DNA from: Aeromonas lacus
GTDB lineage: Bacteria > Pseudomonadota > Gammaproteobacteria > Enterobacterales > Aeromonadaceae
DNA: 64,000 nucleotides
Assembly: GCF_000764665.1 (NCBI RefSeq)
Contig: NZ_JRGM01000135.1
Span: forward strand, 87,337-151,336
Reading direction: 5' to 3'
Made by a program: the position numbers and the translations under genes. The stretch's first letter is position 1; every line of letters begins with the position of its first letter. The notes beneath the pieces are model-generated. The model worked only from the letters and a program-made list of their open reading frames with translations, was not told the DNA's origin and did not search any database. Of the stretch, positions 47,334 to 56,880 are shown in pieces.

Positions 47334-48229
47334 GGCCGATATTGGCCGTTGTGCAGCCAGTCATCGTTGAGCTGGCCAAATTCGCCGCGCTGATAGGCAT
47401 GCAGCCGATCTGCAATGGCGTCGTGGCTGTTCATCACGAAGGGGCCATGTTTGACCAGGGGTTCATTGAGCGCCTGGCCTGAGAGCAGCACGAAGTGGCA
47501 GCGCTCGGTGGCCTCAAGTTGCAGTGCCACCGCCTCGCCGCCATCGGCAGGGAGGCTTACCCCCATCCCGTGACCTGTCGGGATGAGGTGCCGCTCTCCC
47601 TCCGCCTGCAGGGTCAGCGACCCGGTCAGGGGATAGAGCATCGCATTCCAGCCTGCCGCCAGCAGATGGATGAAGCGGCTGCCGGGCGCGCAATGGCCAT
47701 CGAGCAGGGTAAAGGGTTGGGGCAGCGCCGCCGAGTGTGGCGCCGTTATGCCGTTGCTGTGGCCCGCGACCACCCGCACCCGAACCCCTTCGTCATGAAA
47801 TTCGGGGATGGTGGCGGCGGCTGCGTGGATGGCAAAAGGCGACGCCATCTTCTGACGGGTAGGCAAGTTGACGAAGATCTGCAGGGCGTGGACATAGGGC
47901 GATGCCCCCTCCGGCTGCTCGGTATGCACGGCCCCGCGCCCGGCCGCCAGCCAGTGCAGCGCCCCCGGTTCGATGGGGCCCTGATTGCCGAGGGAGTCGT
48001 AGTTGACGTGGGGGGCCGTCGAATCCTCGAACAGATAGGTGACGGCAGAGATCCCGGCATGGGGATGGGGCTCGAAGGTGGGGGCGGTCATCTGAAAGTG
48101 ATCCACCATCACCACGGGGTCTATCAGACCGTTGAAAAAGTGTTCGCCAAAATGGCGTGCTGCAAAGCCGCTGCCAATGCGCAGTGGTTGGCCCTTGACC
48201 GGGGCGGAGAGGGTCAGGCGTCTGGTCAT
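47330..48229 (-). CDS. Pirin family protein
   Basis: 299 residues with two cupin halves. The metal-site residues HPHAGISAVTYLFE and HTEQPE (His, His, His, Glu pattern) are intact in the N-terminal cupin. Bacterial pirins include quercetinase-type dioxygenases and modulators of metabolism; activity is not predictable. ATG 48229 has GGAGG upstream. It is coupled to the MFS gene and follows the exported hydrolase by 59 bp. Confidence 0.88.
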   Translation of the reverse strand: MTRRLTLSAPVKGQPLRIGSGFAARHFGEHFFNGLIDPVVMVDHFQMTAPTFEPHPHAGISAVTYLFEDSTAPHVNYDSLGNQGPIEPGALHWLAAGRGAVHTEQPEGASPYVHALQIFVNLPTRQKMASPFAIHAAAATIPEFHDEGVRVRVVAGHSNGITAPHSAALPQPFTLLDGHCAPGSRFIHLLAAGWNAMLYPLTGSLTLQAEGERHLIPTGHGMGVSLPADGGEAVALQLEATERCHFVLLSGQALNEPLVKHGPFVMNSHDAIADRLHAYQRGEFGQLNDDWLHNGQYRP

Positions 48230-48249
48230 CAATGGATCCTCCAGAAGAT

Positions 48250-48280
48250 AAAAGATGCCTTCGGTCACCTGACCGAAGGC
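48250..48280 (-). other. Intercistronic hairpin between the YcaC-like and pirin genes
   Basis: GCCTTCGGTCA-N2-TGACCGAAGGC, an 11-bp stem, followed on the minus strand by ATCTTTTATCTT. It is a weak or partial terminator that may make the hydrolase transcript more abundant than pirin-MFS. Confidence 0.6.
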
Positions 48281-48288
48281 GGGGCGAG

Positions 48289-49026
48289 TTACGACTTTTT
48301 GGCACTCTCTTGCATCTGCCACACCAGGGTGGCGAAAGGCATGTCGAGCGCGCTGTAGACATCGTGCGCCTTGGGGTCGACGTTGCTGCGCAGCATCTCG
48401 ACGGCGGCGGAGGCGTAGTCGGTGACCGGGATACCGGCCCCCAGCAAGCGTTGCAGACCCGTGGTGCGCTTGGCTTCGTTGAAGGTGCCGGAGGCATCGA
48501 GCACCACCCGGGCATCATAGCCGGCAGCCTTGGCAGAGAGGGCCGGGAAGCTGGCGCAGATCTCGAGCGATACCCCGGCGATGATCAGCTGTTTGCGGCC
48601 GGTTTTCTCAATGGCGGCGCGCACGGCGGGATCGTCCCAGGCGTTGATGACGGTGCGGTTGATCACCTTCACATCCGGCAGGGCACTGGTCAGTTCGGGC
48701 ATGGTGGGGCCCCACATCCCATCGGGCATGGTGGCGGTCACGATCACCGGCACGCCGAGGGCGCGGGCGGCGTTGGCCAGCGCCACCACGTTGTGCTTGA
48801 GTTCGCCCACCGTGGTGTCGCGCACGCCGCTCAATAAGCCGACCTGATGGTCAACCAGCAGCAGTACCGCATTGTCTCGGGAGAGCATCTCCAGATAGCG
48901 GTTGGGTGATACGGTCGGATGGCTGGTTGCCTCGGCAGCCATGGCCGGTGTCGCTGTGGTGGCAAATGTGGCGGTCAGGGTCGCCAGACCGAGCAGGGTG
49001 GCAGAGCAGATTTGTCGCAGTTTCAT
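48289..49026 (-). CDS. Exported isochorismatase-family hydrolase (YcaC-like)
   Basis: 245 residues. A Sec signal peptide is clear (basic start, hydrophobic 8-25, ATPAMA-AEA cleavage near 30/31). The mature part is a cysteine hydrolase of the YcaC type: LLLVDHQVGLL (Asp59), INAWDDP and GVSLEICASFPALSAKAAGYDARVV (nucleophile Cys157). E. coli YcaC lacks a signal peptide, so export is notable. It heads an operon with pirin and MFS genes and is divergent from the LysR gene at 49219. Confidence 0.86.
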   Translation of the reverse strand: MKLRQICSATLLGLATLTATFATTATPAMAAEATSHPTVSPNRYLEMLSRDNAVLLLVDHQVGLLSGVRDTTVGELKHNVVALANAARALGVPVIVTATMPDGMWGPTMPELTSALPDVKVINRTVINAWDDPAVRAAIEKTGRKQLIIAGVSLEICASFPALSAKAAGYDARVVLDASGTFNEAKRTTGLQRLLGAGIPVTDYASAAVEMLRSNVDPKAHDVYSALDMPFATLVWQMQESAKKS

Positions 49027-49218
49027 GGTGAACTCCTTGTGATATCGGAACAGTCAAACGGCCCTTGCTGGTGGGGCGGATTGCCCGTGCAGCAACCGTC
49101 TGATGGGGACAGGGCCATTATGATGGCTGCAAAAATGGCGACAATCTGGTGAAATAGGTTCTTATCGTTCCATTGGTGGAACGATGTGAATGCACCTCAC
49201 CCTGATCAAGGCTGCCCG

Positions 49219-50154
49219 ATGACACCACTGGAACTTGATTTGAACGATCTCTATCTCTTCACCCATGTGGTGCAGCGACAGGGATTCACTGCCGCCGCGC
49301 GGGCGCTTGGCGTGCCCAAGTCGCGGATCTCGCGCCGGATCCGGCTGCTGGAGGAGCGGCTGGATGCCCGTTTGCTGCAACGTACCTCGCGTCAGCTCAG
49401 CCTGACCGATGCCGGCGAGGTGCTCTATCGCCACTGTCAGGCGATGCTGGCCGAGGCGCAGGCCGGAGAGGCGGCAGTGCGGCAACGGCAGCAGGAGCCG
49501 AGCGGTCTGGTGCGCATCAGCGTGCCCATTACCATTGCCGATGCGCTGCTTGCCCGCTTGCTGCCCGCTTTTATGGCGCAATACTCCAAGGTGAGGCTCG
49601 CCGTGCAAGCCAGCAATCGGCAGGTGGATCTGCTGGAGGAGGGGCTGGATGTGGTGATCCGCGGGGTGGCCTTCGAGCAGCCCCCCTCCAGCCTGGTGCA
49701 GGTGCCGCTCTGTACGGTGCAGTGGGGCGTGCTGGCTGCCCCGGCGTGGCTCTCTCGCCAAAGCGCTTTGGTGCACCCTCGCCAGCTGGAGGGAGAGGAT
49801 GCCCTGCTTTTCAGCTCGCTGGAGCGTCAGGCCGATCTGTTGCGGCTGCGGCACGACAGTGGGGAGATTGAGGAGGTGGCGGTCAATGTGCTATTGCGCA
49901 GCGACAACGTGCAAACCCTCAAGCAGGCGGCGCTGGCGGGGCTCGGGATGGTGGGCTTGCCACTTTACGCCTGCGTGAATGAGCTGGCGGATGGGCGGCT
50001 GCAACAACTGCTGCCCGAGTGGCGCCCCAAAGATGGCAAGCTGGTGATGCTCTATCCCGCGCGGCGCGGTCTGTCACCGGCGGTCAGGGCCCTCATCGAC
50101 TTTATCAAGGCGCAGTTGCCTGCACTGCTGGCAGAGGTCGGCCAGCCTCGCTGA
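49219..50154 (+). CDS. LysR-type regulator of the hydrolase-pirin-MFS operon (probable)
   Basis: 311 residues. Helix-turn-helix QGFTAAARALGVPKSRISRRIRLLE, linker RTSRQLSLTDAGEVLY, then the effector-binding domain (VRISVPITIADALLA). It is divergent from the exported hydrolase with a 192-bp gap, which suggests it controls that operon. ATG 49219 lies seven bases after AAGG; GTG 49186 is an alternative start. Confidence 0.86.
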   Translation: MTPLELDLNDLYLFTHVVQRQGFTAAARALGVPKSRISRRIRLLEERLDARLLQRTSRQLSLTDAGEVLYRHCQAMLAEAQAGEAAVRQRQQEPSGLVRISVPITIADALLARLLPAFMAQYSKVRLAVQASNRQVDLLEEGLDVVIRGVAFEQPPSSLVQVPLCTVQWGVLAAPAWLSRQSALVHPRQLEGEDALLFSSLERQADLLRLRHDSGEIEEVAVNVLLRSDNVQTLKQAALAGLGMVGLPLYACVNELADGRLQQLLPEWRPKDGKLVMLYPARRGLSPAVRALIDFIKAQLPALLAEVGQPR

Positions 50155-50159
50155 GGGGG

Positions 50160-51068
50160 CTATCCCTCCATCTTGGTGCGAATGCGCTCGAACAGGCTCT
50201 GCAGGCAGGCTTGATCCCGATCGGCGGCCCGCACCGCGCCGTACATATGGCGACGAATACCACTCCCGAGGGGGCGGGCGCAGAGCATCCCTTGTCTGAC
50301 AAACTCGTCGCTGGCCCAGCGCGGCAGGGCGGCGACGCCGAGCCCGGCGGCGGCCATCTGCAGCATCACCGAGGTGTTGTCCACCGGCTTGCAGCGGGCG
50401 GGCTCCACCCCGGCGGGTTGCAAAAAGCGGCTGAAGATATCCATGCGGCTGCGCTCCACCGGATAGACCAGCAGCACCTCCGCCTCCAGATCGCCCGGCT
50501 CGATGCGACTCTGGTGGCAGAGGGGATGATCCGGCGCCATCACCAGAGTGAGATCGAAGGCAAACAGCGGCTCGAAGTGGAGATCGCCGCGGGCCTGCAC
50601 GTCCGAGGTGAGCAGCAGATCGAGCTGGCCGCCGAGCAGGGCATTGATGGCATCAAAGCCCGGCACTGACTCCACCTCCAGATCCACCCCCGGCCACTGG
50701 CGGCGAAAATCGGGCAACAGCGGCAACAGCCACTGGATGCAGCTGTGGCAATCGAGCGCCAGATGCAGCCTGCCCGCATCGCCGCTCTGCAGGGCTTGCA
50801 ACTGTTTCTCGGTCTGGGCCAGAGCGGGCAACACCTGACGGGCGAGGGCGAGCAGCTGGCTGCCGGCTGCGGTCAGCACCAGCGGGCGGCTTTTGCGCAG
50901 GTAGAGCTCCAAATTGAGGCGGGTCTCCAGCTCTTTGAGTTGGTGGGAGAGGGCGGACTGGGTGAGGTTGAGGGTCAGCGCCGCACCGGCCAGCGAGCCC
51001 TGCTCGGCCAGCGCGGTCAATGTCTTCAAGTGTTTGATCTCTATCCCTGCATTGCTTGGCACTGCCAT
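50160..51068 (-). CDS. metR: Methionine biosynthesis regulator MetR
   Basis: 302 residues. IKHLKTLTALAEQGSLAGAA and LTQSALSHQLKELETRL form the helix-turn-helix; CHSCIQWLLPLL, LVYPVERSRMDIF and FLQPAGVEP match MetR closely. MetR binds homocysteine and activates metE. The start at 51068 has AAGGAG upstream and begins close to the E. coli N-terminus. It is divergent from metE, the classical arrangement. Confidence 0.95.
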   Translation of the reverse strand: MAVPSNAGIEIKHLKTLTALAEQGSLAGAALTLNLTQSALSHQLKELETRLNLELYLRKSRPLVLTAAGSQLLALARQVLPALAQTEKQLQALQSGDAGRLHLALDCHSCIQWLLPLLPDFRRQWPGVDLEVESVPGFDAINALLGGQLDLLLTSDVQARGDLHFEPLFAFDLTLVMAPDHPLCHQSRIEPGDLEAEVLLVYPVERSRMDIFSRFLQPAGVEPARCKPVDNTSVMLQMAAAGLGVAALPRWASDEFVRQGMLCARPLGSGIRRHMYGAVRAADRDQACLQSLFERIRTKMEG

Positions 51069-51255
51069 AAGATGGCTCCTTGTGAGATTGCGTATGGCGC
51101 TGAGGTTGATGTCAGCGGTGGCCTGGCCTTTAGCCTCCTGCACCTCTTGATCCTGCCGTCTTGCTGCTGCGCTTCTTAACACATGCAAAAACGGGCCTCT
51201 GTATCCTCGCGGTGAACCTGTTCGGCGGTCAGTTGAGGATTATTTGAGAGCCACT

Positions 51256-51268
51256 TGAAGAGGATTCA
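51256..51268 (+). promoter_or_regulatory. MetR box in the metR-metE control region
   Basis: TGAA-GAGGA-TTCA fits the MetR consensus TGAA-N5-TTCA exactly, 103 bp before metE. At 51307-51322 the octamers AAACATCT and GGATGGCT match the MetJ half-site AGACGTCT at 6 and 5 of 8 positions, a possible weak MetJ site. The 302-bp gap between metR and metE holds no gene. Confidence 0.7.
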
Positions 51269-51370
51269 ATAGCCAGCGTCACCTTATCTTGTCATTTTGG
51301 ATGTGTAAACATCTGGATGGCTAAATCATCCAGTTTCCCATCAGATGAATGAGCATAAGGAAATGAACCT

Positions 51371-53635
51371 ATGACACGAGCACACAATCTGGGCTTCCCC
51401 CGTATCGGCGCCAAGCGCGAGCTGAAATTTGCCCTCGAATCCTACTGGCGTGGCGAGACCACTCAGGCCGAACTCGTTGCCGTGGGCAAGACGCTGCGTA
51501 AGCGCCACTGGCAGGCCCAGCATGCCGCCGGGGTCAATCTGCTGCCGGTAGGCGACTTCGCCTGGTACGATCAGGTGCTCGGTACCAGCCTGCTGGTGGA
51601 TGCGGTACCTGCCCGTCACCGTCATGGCGAGACCGACCTCGACACCCTGTTCCGGGTGGCCCGTGGTCGTGCGCCGACCGGCCCGGCGGCGGCGGCCGCC
51701 GAGATGACCAAATGGTTCAACACCAACTACCACTATCTGGTGCCGGAATTCAGCCGTGACCAGCGCTTCAAGCTGGGCTGGAGCCAGCTGTTTGACGAGG
51801 TCGAAGAGGCCAAGGCCCTGGGGCTGCCGGTCAAGGCAGTGCTGCTGGGGCCGATCTCCTACCTCTGGCTTGGCAAGGAGAAAGAGAGCGGCTTCTCTCG
51901 CCTTGAACTGCTCGATCGCCTGCTCATCGTCTATCAGGAGATCCTGGCCAAGTTGGCCTCTCAAGGGGTGGAGTGGGTACAGATAGACGAGCCGGCGCTG
52001 GCGCTGGACTTGCCGGACGAGTGGCGGCTGGCCTACCTCAACGCCTACGAGCGCCTCGCTGGCCCCTGCAAGCTGCTGCTCACCACCTATTTCGGGTCTG
52101 TGGCTCATCAGCGCGACATCATCACCAGCCTCAAGGTAGATGGCCTGCATCTGGATCTGGTGGCCGCCCCCGAACAGCTGGTGACGCTGGTGCCGCATCT
52201 GCCCGCCCAGTGGGTCATCTCAGCCGGGGTGATCAACGGCCGTAACGTCTGGCGTGCCAATCTGGCCAAGCTGGCGCCGACCCTGAAAGCGCTGAAAGCC
52301 AAACTCGGCGAGCGGCTCTGGGTGGCCTCCTCCTGCTCCTTGCTGCACAGCCCGGTGGATTTGACCCTCGAACTGGAGCTGGATCCCCAGACCCGCAGCT
52401 GGTTCGCTTTTGCCCTGCAAAAATGTTTCGAACTGGGGCTGCTCAGAGACTATCTGGATGGGGGCGAGCTCGACAAAATCACCGCCTACAGCCAGCCCAT
52501 CGTCGATCGGGAGTCCGATAGCCGGGTGCACAAAAAAGTGGTGCAGTCACGGCTCGCCAGCCTTACCAACAGCGACTTTGATCGCCACAGCCCCTATCCG
52601 GTCAGGGCCGAGCTGCAGCGCTCGGATCTCAAACTGCCGCTGCTGCCCACCACCACCATCGGCTCCTTCCCGCAGACCTCGCAGATCCGGGTATTGCGTC
52701 AGGATTGGCGAGCCGGTCGCATCGAGGACAGCGCCTACGAGGCGGGCATTAAGGCGGAGATCCGTGATGCCATCGCGCGTCAGGAGGCGATCGGGCTGGA
52801 TGTGCTGGTACATGGCGAGGCCGAGCGCAACGACATGGTGGAGTATTTCGGTGAGCTGCTGGACGGCTTTGCCATCACCCGCTTCGGCTGGGTACAGAGT
52901 TATGGCTCCCGCTGCGTCAAGCCGCCGGTGATCACCCGTGATATCGACCGCCCGACCCCCATGACCCTGGCGTGGACCCAGTTTGCCCAGAGCCTGACCG
53001 ACAAGCCGGTGAAGGGGATGCTGACGGGCCCTGTGACCATCCTCTGCTGGTCCTTCCCGCGGGAAGATGTGAGCCGCGAGCAATCCGCCCTGCAAATCGG
53101 GCTGGCTATTCGCGACGAGGTGGCAGATCTGGAATCCGTCGGCATCAAGATCATCCAGATCGACGAACCGGCGATCCGCGAAGGCTTGCCCCTGCGCAAG
53201 CAGGATCATCAGGCCTATCTCGACTGGGCGGTACGTGCCTTCCGCCTGAGCGCCAGCCCGGTGGCGGACAGCACCCAGATCCACACCCACATGTGTTACA
53301 GCGACTTCAACCTCATCATCGAGGCGGTGGCGGCGCTGGATGCGGACGTGATCACCATCGAGACCAGCCGCAGCCAGATGCAGCTGCTCGAAGCGTTCGA
53401 GCGCTTCAACTATCCCAACGAGATTGGCCCGGGCGTCTACGACATCCACTCGCCGAACGTGCCGAGCCAGAGCTGGATTGAGGGGTTGCTGCGCAAGGCC
53501 GCCAAGCAGATCCCGGCCGAGCGGCTGTGGGTCAACCCGGATTGCGGCCTCAAGACCCGCGGCTGGGAAGAGACGGAAGCTGCCCTCAAGGTGATGGTCG
53601 ATGCCACCAAAGCGCTGCGCGCCGAGCTGGCGTGA
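51371..53635 (+). CDS. metE: Cobalamin-independent methionine synthase MetE
   Basis: 754 residues, full length. The N-terminal domain starts [19 protein letters not shown]; the catalytic domain holds [12 protein letters not shown], the zinc-binding HTHMCYSDF (His and Cys), ISRxxM-like [13 protein letters not shown] and the final zinc Cys in [12 protein letters not shown]. It transfers a methyl group from 5-methyltetrahydropteroyl-triglutamate to homocysteine. AAGGA precedes the start; regulation by the divergent metR is expected. Confidence 0.98.
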   Translation: MTRAHNLGFPRIGAKRELKFALESYWRGETTQAELVAVGKTLRKRHWQAQHAAGVNLLPVGDFAWYDQVLGTSLLVDAVPARHRHGETDLDTLFRVARGRAPTGPAAAAAEMTKWFNTNYHYLVPEFSRDQRFKLGWSQLFDEVEEAKALGLPVKAVLLGPISYLWLGKEKESGFSRLELLDRLLIVYQEILAKLASQGVEWVQIDEPALALDLPDEWRLAYLNAYERLAGPCKLLLTTYFGSVAHQRDIITSLKVDGLHLDLVAAPEQLVTLVPHLPAQWVISAGVINGRNVWRANLAKLAPTLKALKAKLGERLWVASSCSLLHSPVDLTLELELDPQTRSWFAFALQKCFELGLLRDYLDGGELDKITAYSQPIVDRESDSRVHKKVVQSRLASLTNSDFDRHSPYPVRAELQRSDLKLPLLPTTTIGSFPQTSQIRVLRQDWRAGRIEDSAYEAGIKAEIRDAIARQEAIGLDVLVHGEAERNDMVEYFGELLDGFAITRFGWVQSYGSRCVKPPVITRDIDRPTPMTLAWTQFAQSLTDKPVKGMLTGPVTILCWSFPREDVSREQSALQIGLAIRDEVADLESVGIKIIQIDEPAIREGLPLRKQDHQAYLDWAVRAFRLSASPVADSTQIHTHMCYSDFNLIIEAVAALDADVITIETSRSQMQLLEAFERFNYPNEIGPGVYDIHSPNVPSQSWIEGLLRKAAKQIPAERLWVNPDCGLKTRGWEETEAALKVMVDATKALRAELA

Positions 53636-53686
53636 GCAGAAGGTCGTGACCGCTATCGATAAGGTGGCGTGCTGACAAGCTGACGG

Positions 53687-53720
53687 GAGAGGGGAAGCCA
53701 CTGCTTCCCCTCTCTTTTTT
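53687..53720 (+). terminator. Intrinsic terminator after metE
   Basis: GAGAGGGGAAGC-CACT-GCTTCCCCTCTC followed by T6; a 12-bp perfect stem. Confidence 0.94.
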
Positions 53721-53809
53721 CTGGTCACTATTTTCACTGGCTCCTGATCCTTGCCACAGCCCGCTTTGCACTAGGCTCAGAGGTGGCAGGAGTGGATGGA
53801 GTCGCGGCC

Positions 53810-54559
53810 ATGGGTGTTGGTATGAGGATCGCAATCCTGTGGGGATTGCTGATGTGGCAGAGTGTCTGGGCGACACCAGCGGCCGAATTGAAGATGGTCT
53901 ACTTTGACGACTTTGCCCCATATTCGTGGCGTGACGAACAGGGCAAGATGCGCGGGCTGATGATCGATGTGATGGATCGGGTGGCCGCGCAGATGGGGCT
54001 GCGGGTGCACCATGAAGGCTATCCGTGGCAACGGGCGCAAAAGATGGTGCGTCTGGCGCAGGCCGATGGTTTTGTAACCATCGCCACTCAGGAGCGGCGC
54101 AGTTATACCCTGCTTGTGGAAGAGCCGGTCACCACAACGACCCTGACGATATTTACGCCGCGCGCTCATTCCCATATGCAGGAGTTCCTGCAAGCCAAAC
54201 GTCTGGGCGACCTCAAGGCGTTCACCTTTCTCGACTATCTCGGCAATGGCTGGGGCAAGGAGAACCTGGCCAGCTTCACCGTTCATCAGACCATCAATGT
54301 TGATAACGTCTTCAAAATGCTGGCTGCGGGTCGGGGGGATCTGATGGTGACAGATCCACTGGTCGCACGCTTCAAACTCAACAAGCTGGGGCTGGCCAAT
54401 CAGGTGGTTGAAGTGCCACTCGTGCTTGAGTCGACACCGTTTAACCTCTGCATCGGCAAACACTCCCGCTTTAATACCCGGCTCACCGAGTTCAACAGGG
54501 CTTTGCAGCAGTTGCGGCAAAGTGGCGAGCTGGCGCGCATTGAAGCCCGCTATCGTTGA
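53810..54559 (+). CDS. Periplasmic amino-acid-binding-like protein (SBP family 3)
   Basis: 249 residues: signal peptide (hydrophobic IAILWGLLMWQSVWA) then a solute-binding fold with FDDFAPYSWRDEQGKMRGLMIDVMDRVAAQMGL near the N-terminus and an AAGRGDLMVTD segment later. No permease or ATPase gene is adjacent, so it may be a sensor input or an orphan binding protein. ATG 53810 has GGAG eight bases upstream; ATG 53822 is also possible. Confidence 0.82.
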   Translation: MGVGMRIAILWGLLMWQSVWATPAAELKMVYFDDFAPYSWRDEQGKMRGLMIDVMDRVAAQMGLRVHHEGYPWQRAQKMVRLAQADGFVTIATQERRSYTLLVEEPVTTTTLTIFTPRAHSHMQEFLQAKRLGDLKAFTFLDYLGNGWGKENLASFTVHQTINVDNVFKMLAAGRGDLMVTDPLVARFKLNKLGLANQVVEVPLVLESTPFNLCIGKHSRFNTRLTEFNRALQQLRQSGELARIEARYR

Positions 54560-54593
54560 ACCCTGATGACACAAGTCGTTTCAACCTGGGGCT

Positions 54594-54632
54594 AAAAACG
54601 AAAGAGGGAAGGTGCAAGCCTTCCCTCTTTCG
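54594..54632 (-). terminator. Terminator between the binding protein and GT9 genes
   Basis: CGAAAGAGGGAAGG / CCTTCCCTCTTTCG, a 14-bp perfect stem with 6-nt loop; TTTTT follows on the minus strand, so it mainly ends the GT9 transcript. Confidence 0.86.
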
Positions 54633-54656
54633 CTGCATCAACGACAAGCGCCGCAT

Positions 54657-55772
54657 TCAGCACGCCTGTTGCAGGTTGAGTGGCTGGTGGGCGGATTGTT
54701 CGATAAACAACGGAGCGGGCGGCAGGGATGGGCGTTCACGCTCCAGCATCTTGCTTAGCCACTGGTGATTAAGGGCGATCAGGTCGCGATCAGTCACCAC
54801 CAGATTGTGGTGCTGGGCACCGAGGCAGCCGTAGTGGCACGGATCTGTCTGGGTAAAGAGGCCAAGACAAGGGACACCACTGGCGGCGGCCAGATGCAGC
54901 GGCCCGGTATCGCAGCTGACAAAGAGGGAAAGCCCGGCAGTGACGGCCGCAAATTCGCACAGGCTGGTGAGCGAGAGGGTGACATCGCCGACCAGAGGCA
55001 GTGGCGCAGCCGGGTCGTTGAACTGGATCATCACCCCATCGGGAGCTTGCCGGCGCAATTGGGCCAGCAGTCGTTGCCACTGAATGGGGGAGAGCCCCTT
55101 GCCTTTGCGAGCGCCGGTAAAAAAGCCGATGAGCGGTTGCCCCGGGTGTGCTCTGGCCAGCTCCGCCAGCTGGGGATGGCAGGTCGCCATGGGCAGCCCC
55201 AGCGCTATCTGCTGCTCGGGGCCCGCATCCACGCCCAACAGGCGCAGCGGGCGGTGGGCATAGTGGCGATCTTCTTCGAGCGCTTCGGGACGGGCGAAGA
55301 TCGCATCCCCCTTGGCATCGTCAAATCCCAGTTTTTCGCAGCCGCGCACCCAGGCGGCCAGCAAGTGGTCGGTGCTGGAGGCAAATGGCACATATACCCG
55401 GTCGTAACGCTGTTGGCGCAGTTGCCAAAGGGCGGGCAGGGCGCTGATCAACCCTTTCCCCTGCAGCCTGATCAGATGAATGCGGTGCAACTTGAGGGCA
55501 GTGAACAGGGGGAGCAGTGGCCCCTTGCTGCAAACCAGCTCGATCTCGGCGCCGGGGTGGGACTTTTGTACTTGCTGCAGGAAGGGGAGCAAAAAGAGGT
55601 TGTTGCCAATCCGGTTGTTGCTGCGTACCACAAGAATGCGGCGAGGGGGCGCTTCACCGGGTAGCAGCAGGGAGCCTCGGGCCAGCCAAGCGAGGAGCGA
55701 GCGCTCGATGCCGGATGTCCATTGGCGACGCTGACCATCGAAGCGGCGCAGTATGTCTCTGACTTTTTTCAT
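54657..55772 (-). CDS. Glycosyltransferase family 9 (heptosyltransferase-like)
   Basis: 371 residues. RRILVVRSNNRIGNNLFLLPFLQ, the GFFTGARKGKGLSP core and the C-terminal SCDTGPLHLAAASGVPCLGLF motif identify GT9, the family of LPS heptosyltransferases. There are no other LPS genes nearby, so the acceptor is unknown. An N-terminal basic segment may associate it with the inner membrane. Confidence 0.86.
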   Translation of the reverse strand: MKKVRDILRRFDGQRRQWTSGIERSLLAWLARGSLLLPGEAPPRRILVVRSNNRIGNNLFLLPFLQQVQKSHPGAEIELVCSKGPLLPLFTALKLHRIHLIRLQGKGLISALPALWQLRQQRYDRVYVPFASSTDHLLAAWVRGCEKLGFDDAKGDAIFARPEALEEDRHYAHRPLRLLGVDAGPEQQIALGLPMATCHPQLAELARAHPGQPLIGFFTGARKGKGLSPIQWQRLLAQLRRQAPDGVMIQFNDPAAPLPLVGDVTLSLTSLCEFAAVTAGLSLFVSCDTGPLHLAAASGVPCLGLFTQTDPCHYGCLGAQHHNLVVTDRDLIALNHQWLSKMLERERPSLPPAPLFIEQSAHQPLNLQQAC

Positions 55773-55842
55773 GGGGGCGTACTCGGGCTGAGAAGAATGC
55801 CCCCTAAATAGACACAGGGATTCTTAAGAAATTATTAATTCT

Positions 55843-56724
55843 TTAATCAGGGAGGAGATTTTCCCCCGTTATGTGATCGGTAACCGTCTGCCAGAAGGCG
55901 TCAGCCAGTGGAGAGTGACTATTTGGGGGACGGATGAGGCCAATCGCCCAGCACGCCTCGTTCTCCGTTAAGGGCAGGGTGAGCACATCCGGGTGCTCTA
56001 TGGTGGTGGAGGAGGGGACCAGGGTCCAGGCGATCCCGGCGGCGGCGGTAGCGACGCCCGCTGCAAAGTCATTGACATACTGGATCCCCTGAAAGCGCAG
56101 TCCGCTCTGGGCCAGATAGTTCATCAGGTGATCATAAAACGACGGCGCTTTGTCCCGGCGCAGGATCGCCAGCGGCTTGTCCACCAGATCCGCCAACTCC
56201 CTTACATCGCGGTAGCTGGCGGGCAGCACGGCGACAAAGTGGGCTCGCTCGACTGGCATGGCGTGCCACCCCTTGGGGGCGGGCAGGCGACAAAAACCCA
56301 GATCCAGCTTGCCCTCGCTTAACGCCAGCAACTGATGGTGGGTGGAGAGATCGTTGAGCTCTATGGTCACCTGCGGTCGCTCGGCGCGAAAACGGGCGAT
56401 GACCGCAGGTACCAGGATCTTGGTGGCGACGCCAAAACCGATACGCAGGGTGCCGACGTTGCCCGCCAGCACATCGCGGGCGGTGCGCGAGAGCTGCTCG
56501 CTCTGGACTACCACGGTGCGGGCATCCTCATAAAGGGCCCGCCCCAGCACAGTGAGGCGGGTGGTGCTGGCGTTACGCTCGAACAACTCGCCGCCGAGCT
56601 CCTCCTCCAGCCGCCTTATCTGCTTGCTCAGCGCCGACTGGGTGACATGCTGGCGCACCGCCGCCTGGCCGAAATGCAACACCTCGCCCAGAGTGACGAA
56701 GGCCTTCAGATCACGTAGCTCCAC
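55843..56724 (-). CDS. LysR-type regulator, divergent from the GH1 gene
   Basis: 293 residues starting at GTG 56724 with AAGGAG six bases upstream. Helix-turn-helix LHFGQAAVRQHVTQSALSKQIRRLEEEL; the effector domain starts LRIGFGVATKILVPAVIARF. The gene is divergent from the GH1 glycosidase (157-bp gap), its likely target. Effector unknown. Confidence 0.87.
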   Translation of the reverse strand: MELRDLKAFVTLGEVLHFGQAAVRQHVTQSALSKQIRRLEEELGGELFERNASTTRLTVLGRALYEDARTVVVQSEQLSRTARDVLAGNVGTLRIGFGVATKILVPAVIARFRAERPQVTIELNDLSTHHQLLALSEGKLDLGFCRLPAPKGWHAMPVERAHFVAVLPASYRDVRELADLVDKPLAILRRDKAPSFYDHLMNYLAQSGLRFQGIQYVNDFAAGVATAAAGIAWTLVPSSTTIEHPDVLTLPLTENEACWAIGLIRPPNSHSPLADAFWQTVTDHITGENLLPD

Positions 56725-56880
56725 AGCGGCTCCTTCATTCCTTATGGGAATATTGAATGGTTATATTTGTCATTGGACGGAATTCTAGAACTGTTCGATG
56801 CTATTGCCAATTCAATTGGGTGCCGCCAGTCGGCGCAATCGAGGTGGTCAGGACCACCGCTGCAGAAGGAGCAACACCAG

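Noticed and set aside
51069..51370. Cobalamin or SAM riboswitch before metE
   Set aside because: No conserved riboswitch core was recognised and a MetR box with divergent metR explains regulation.
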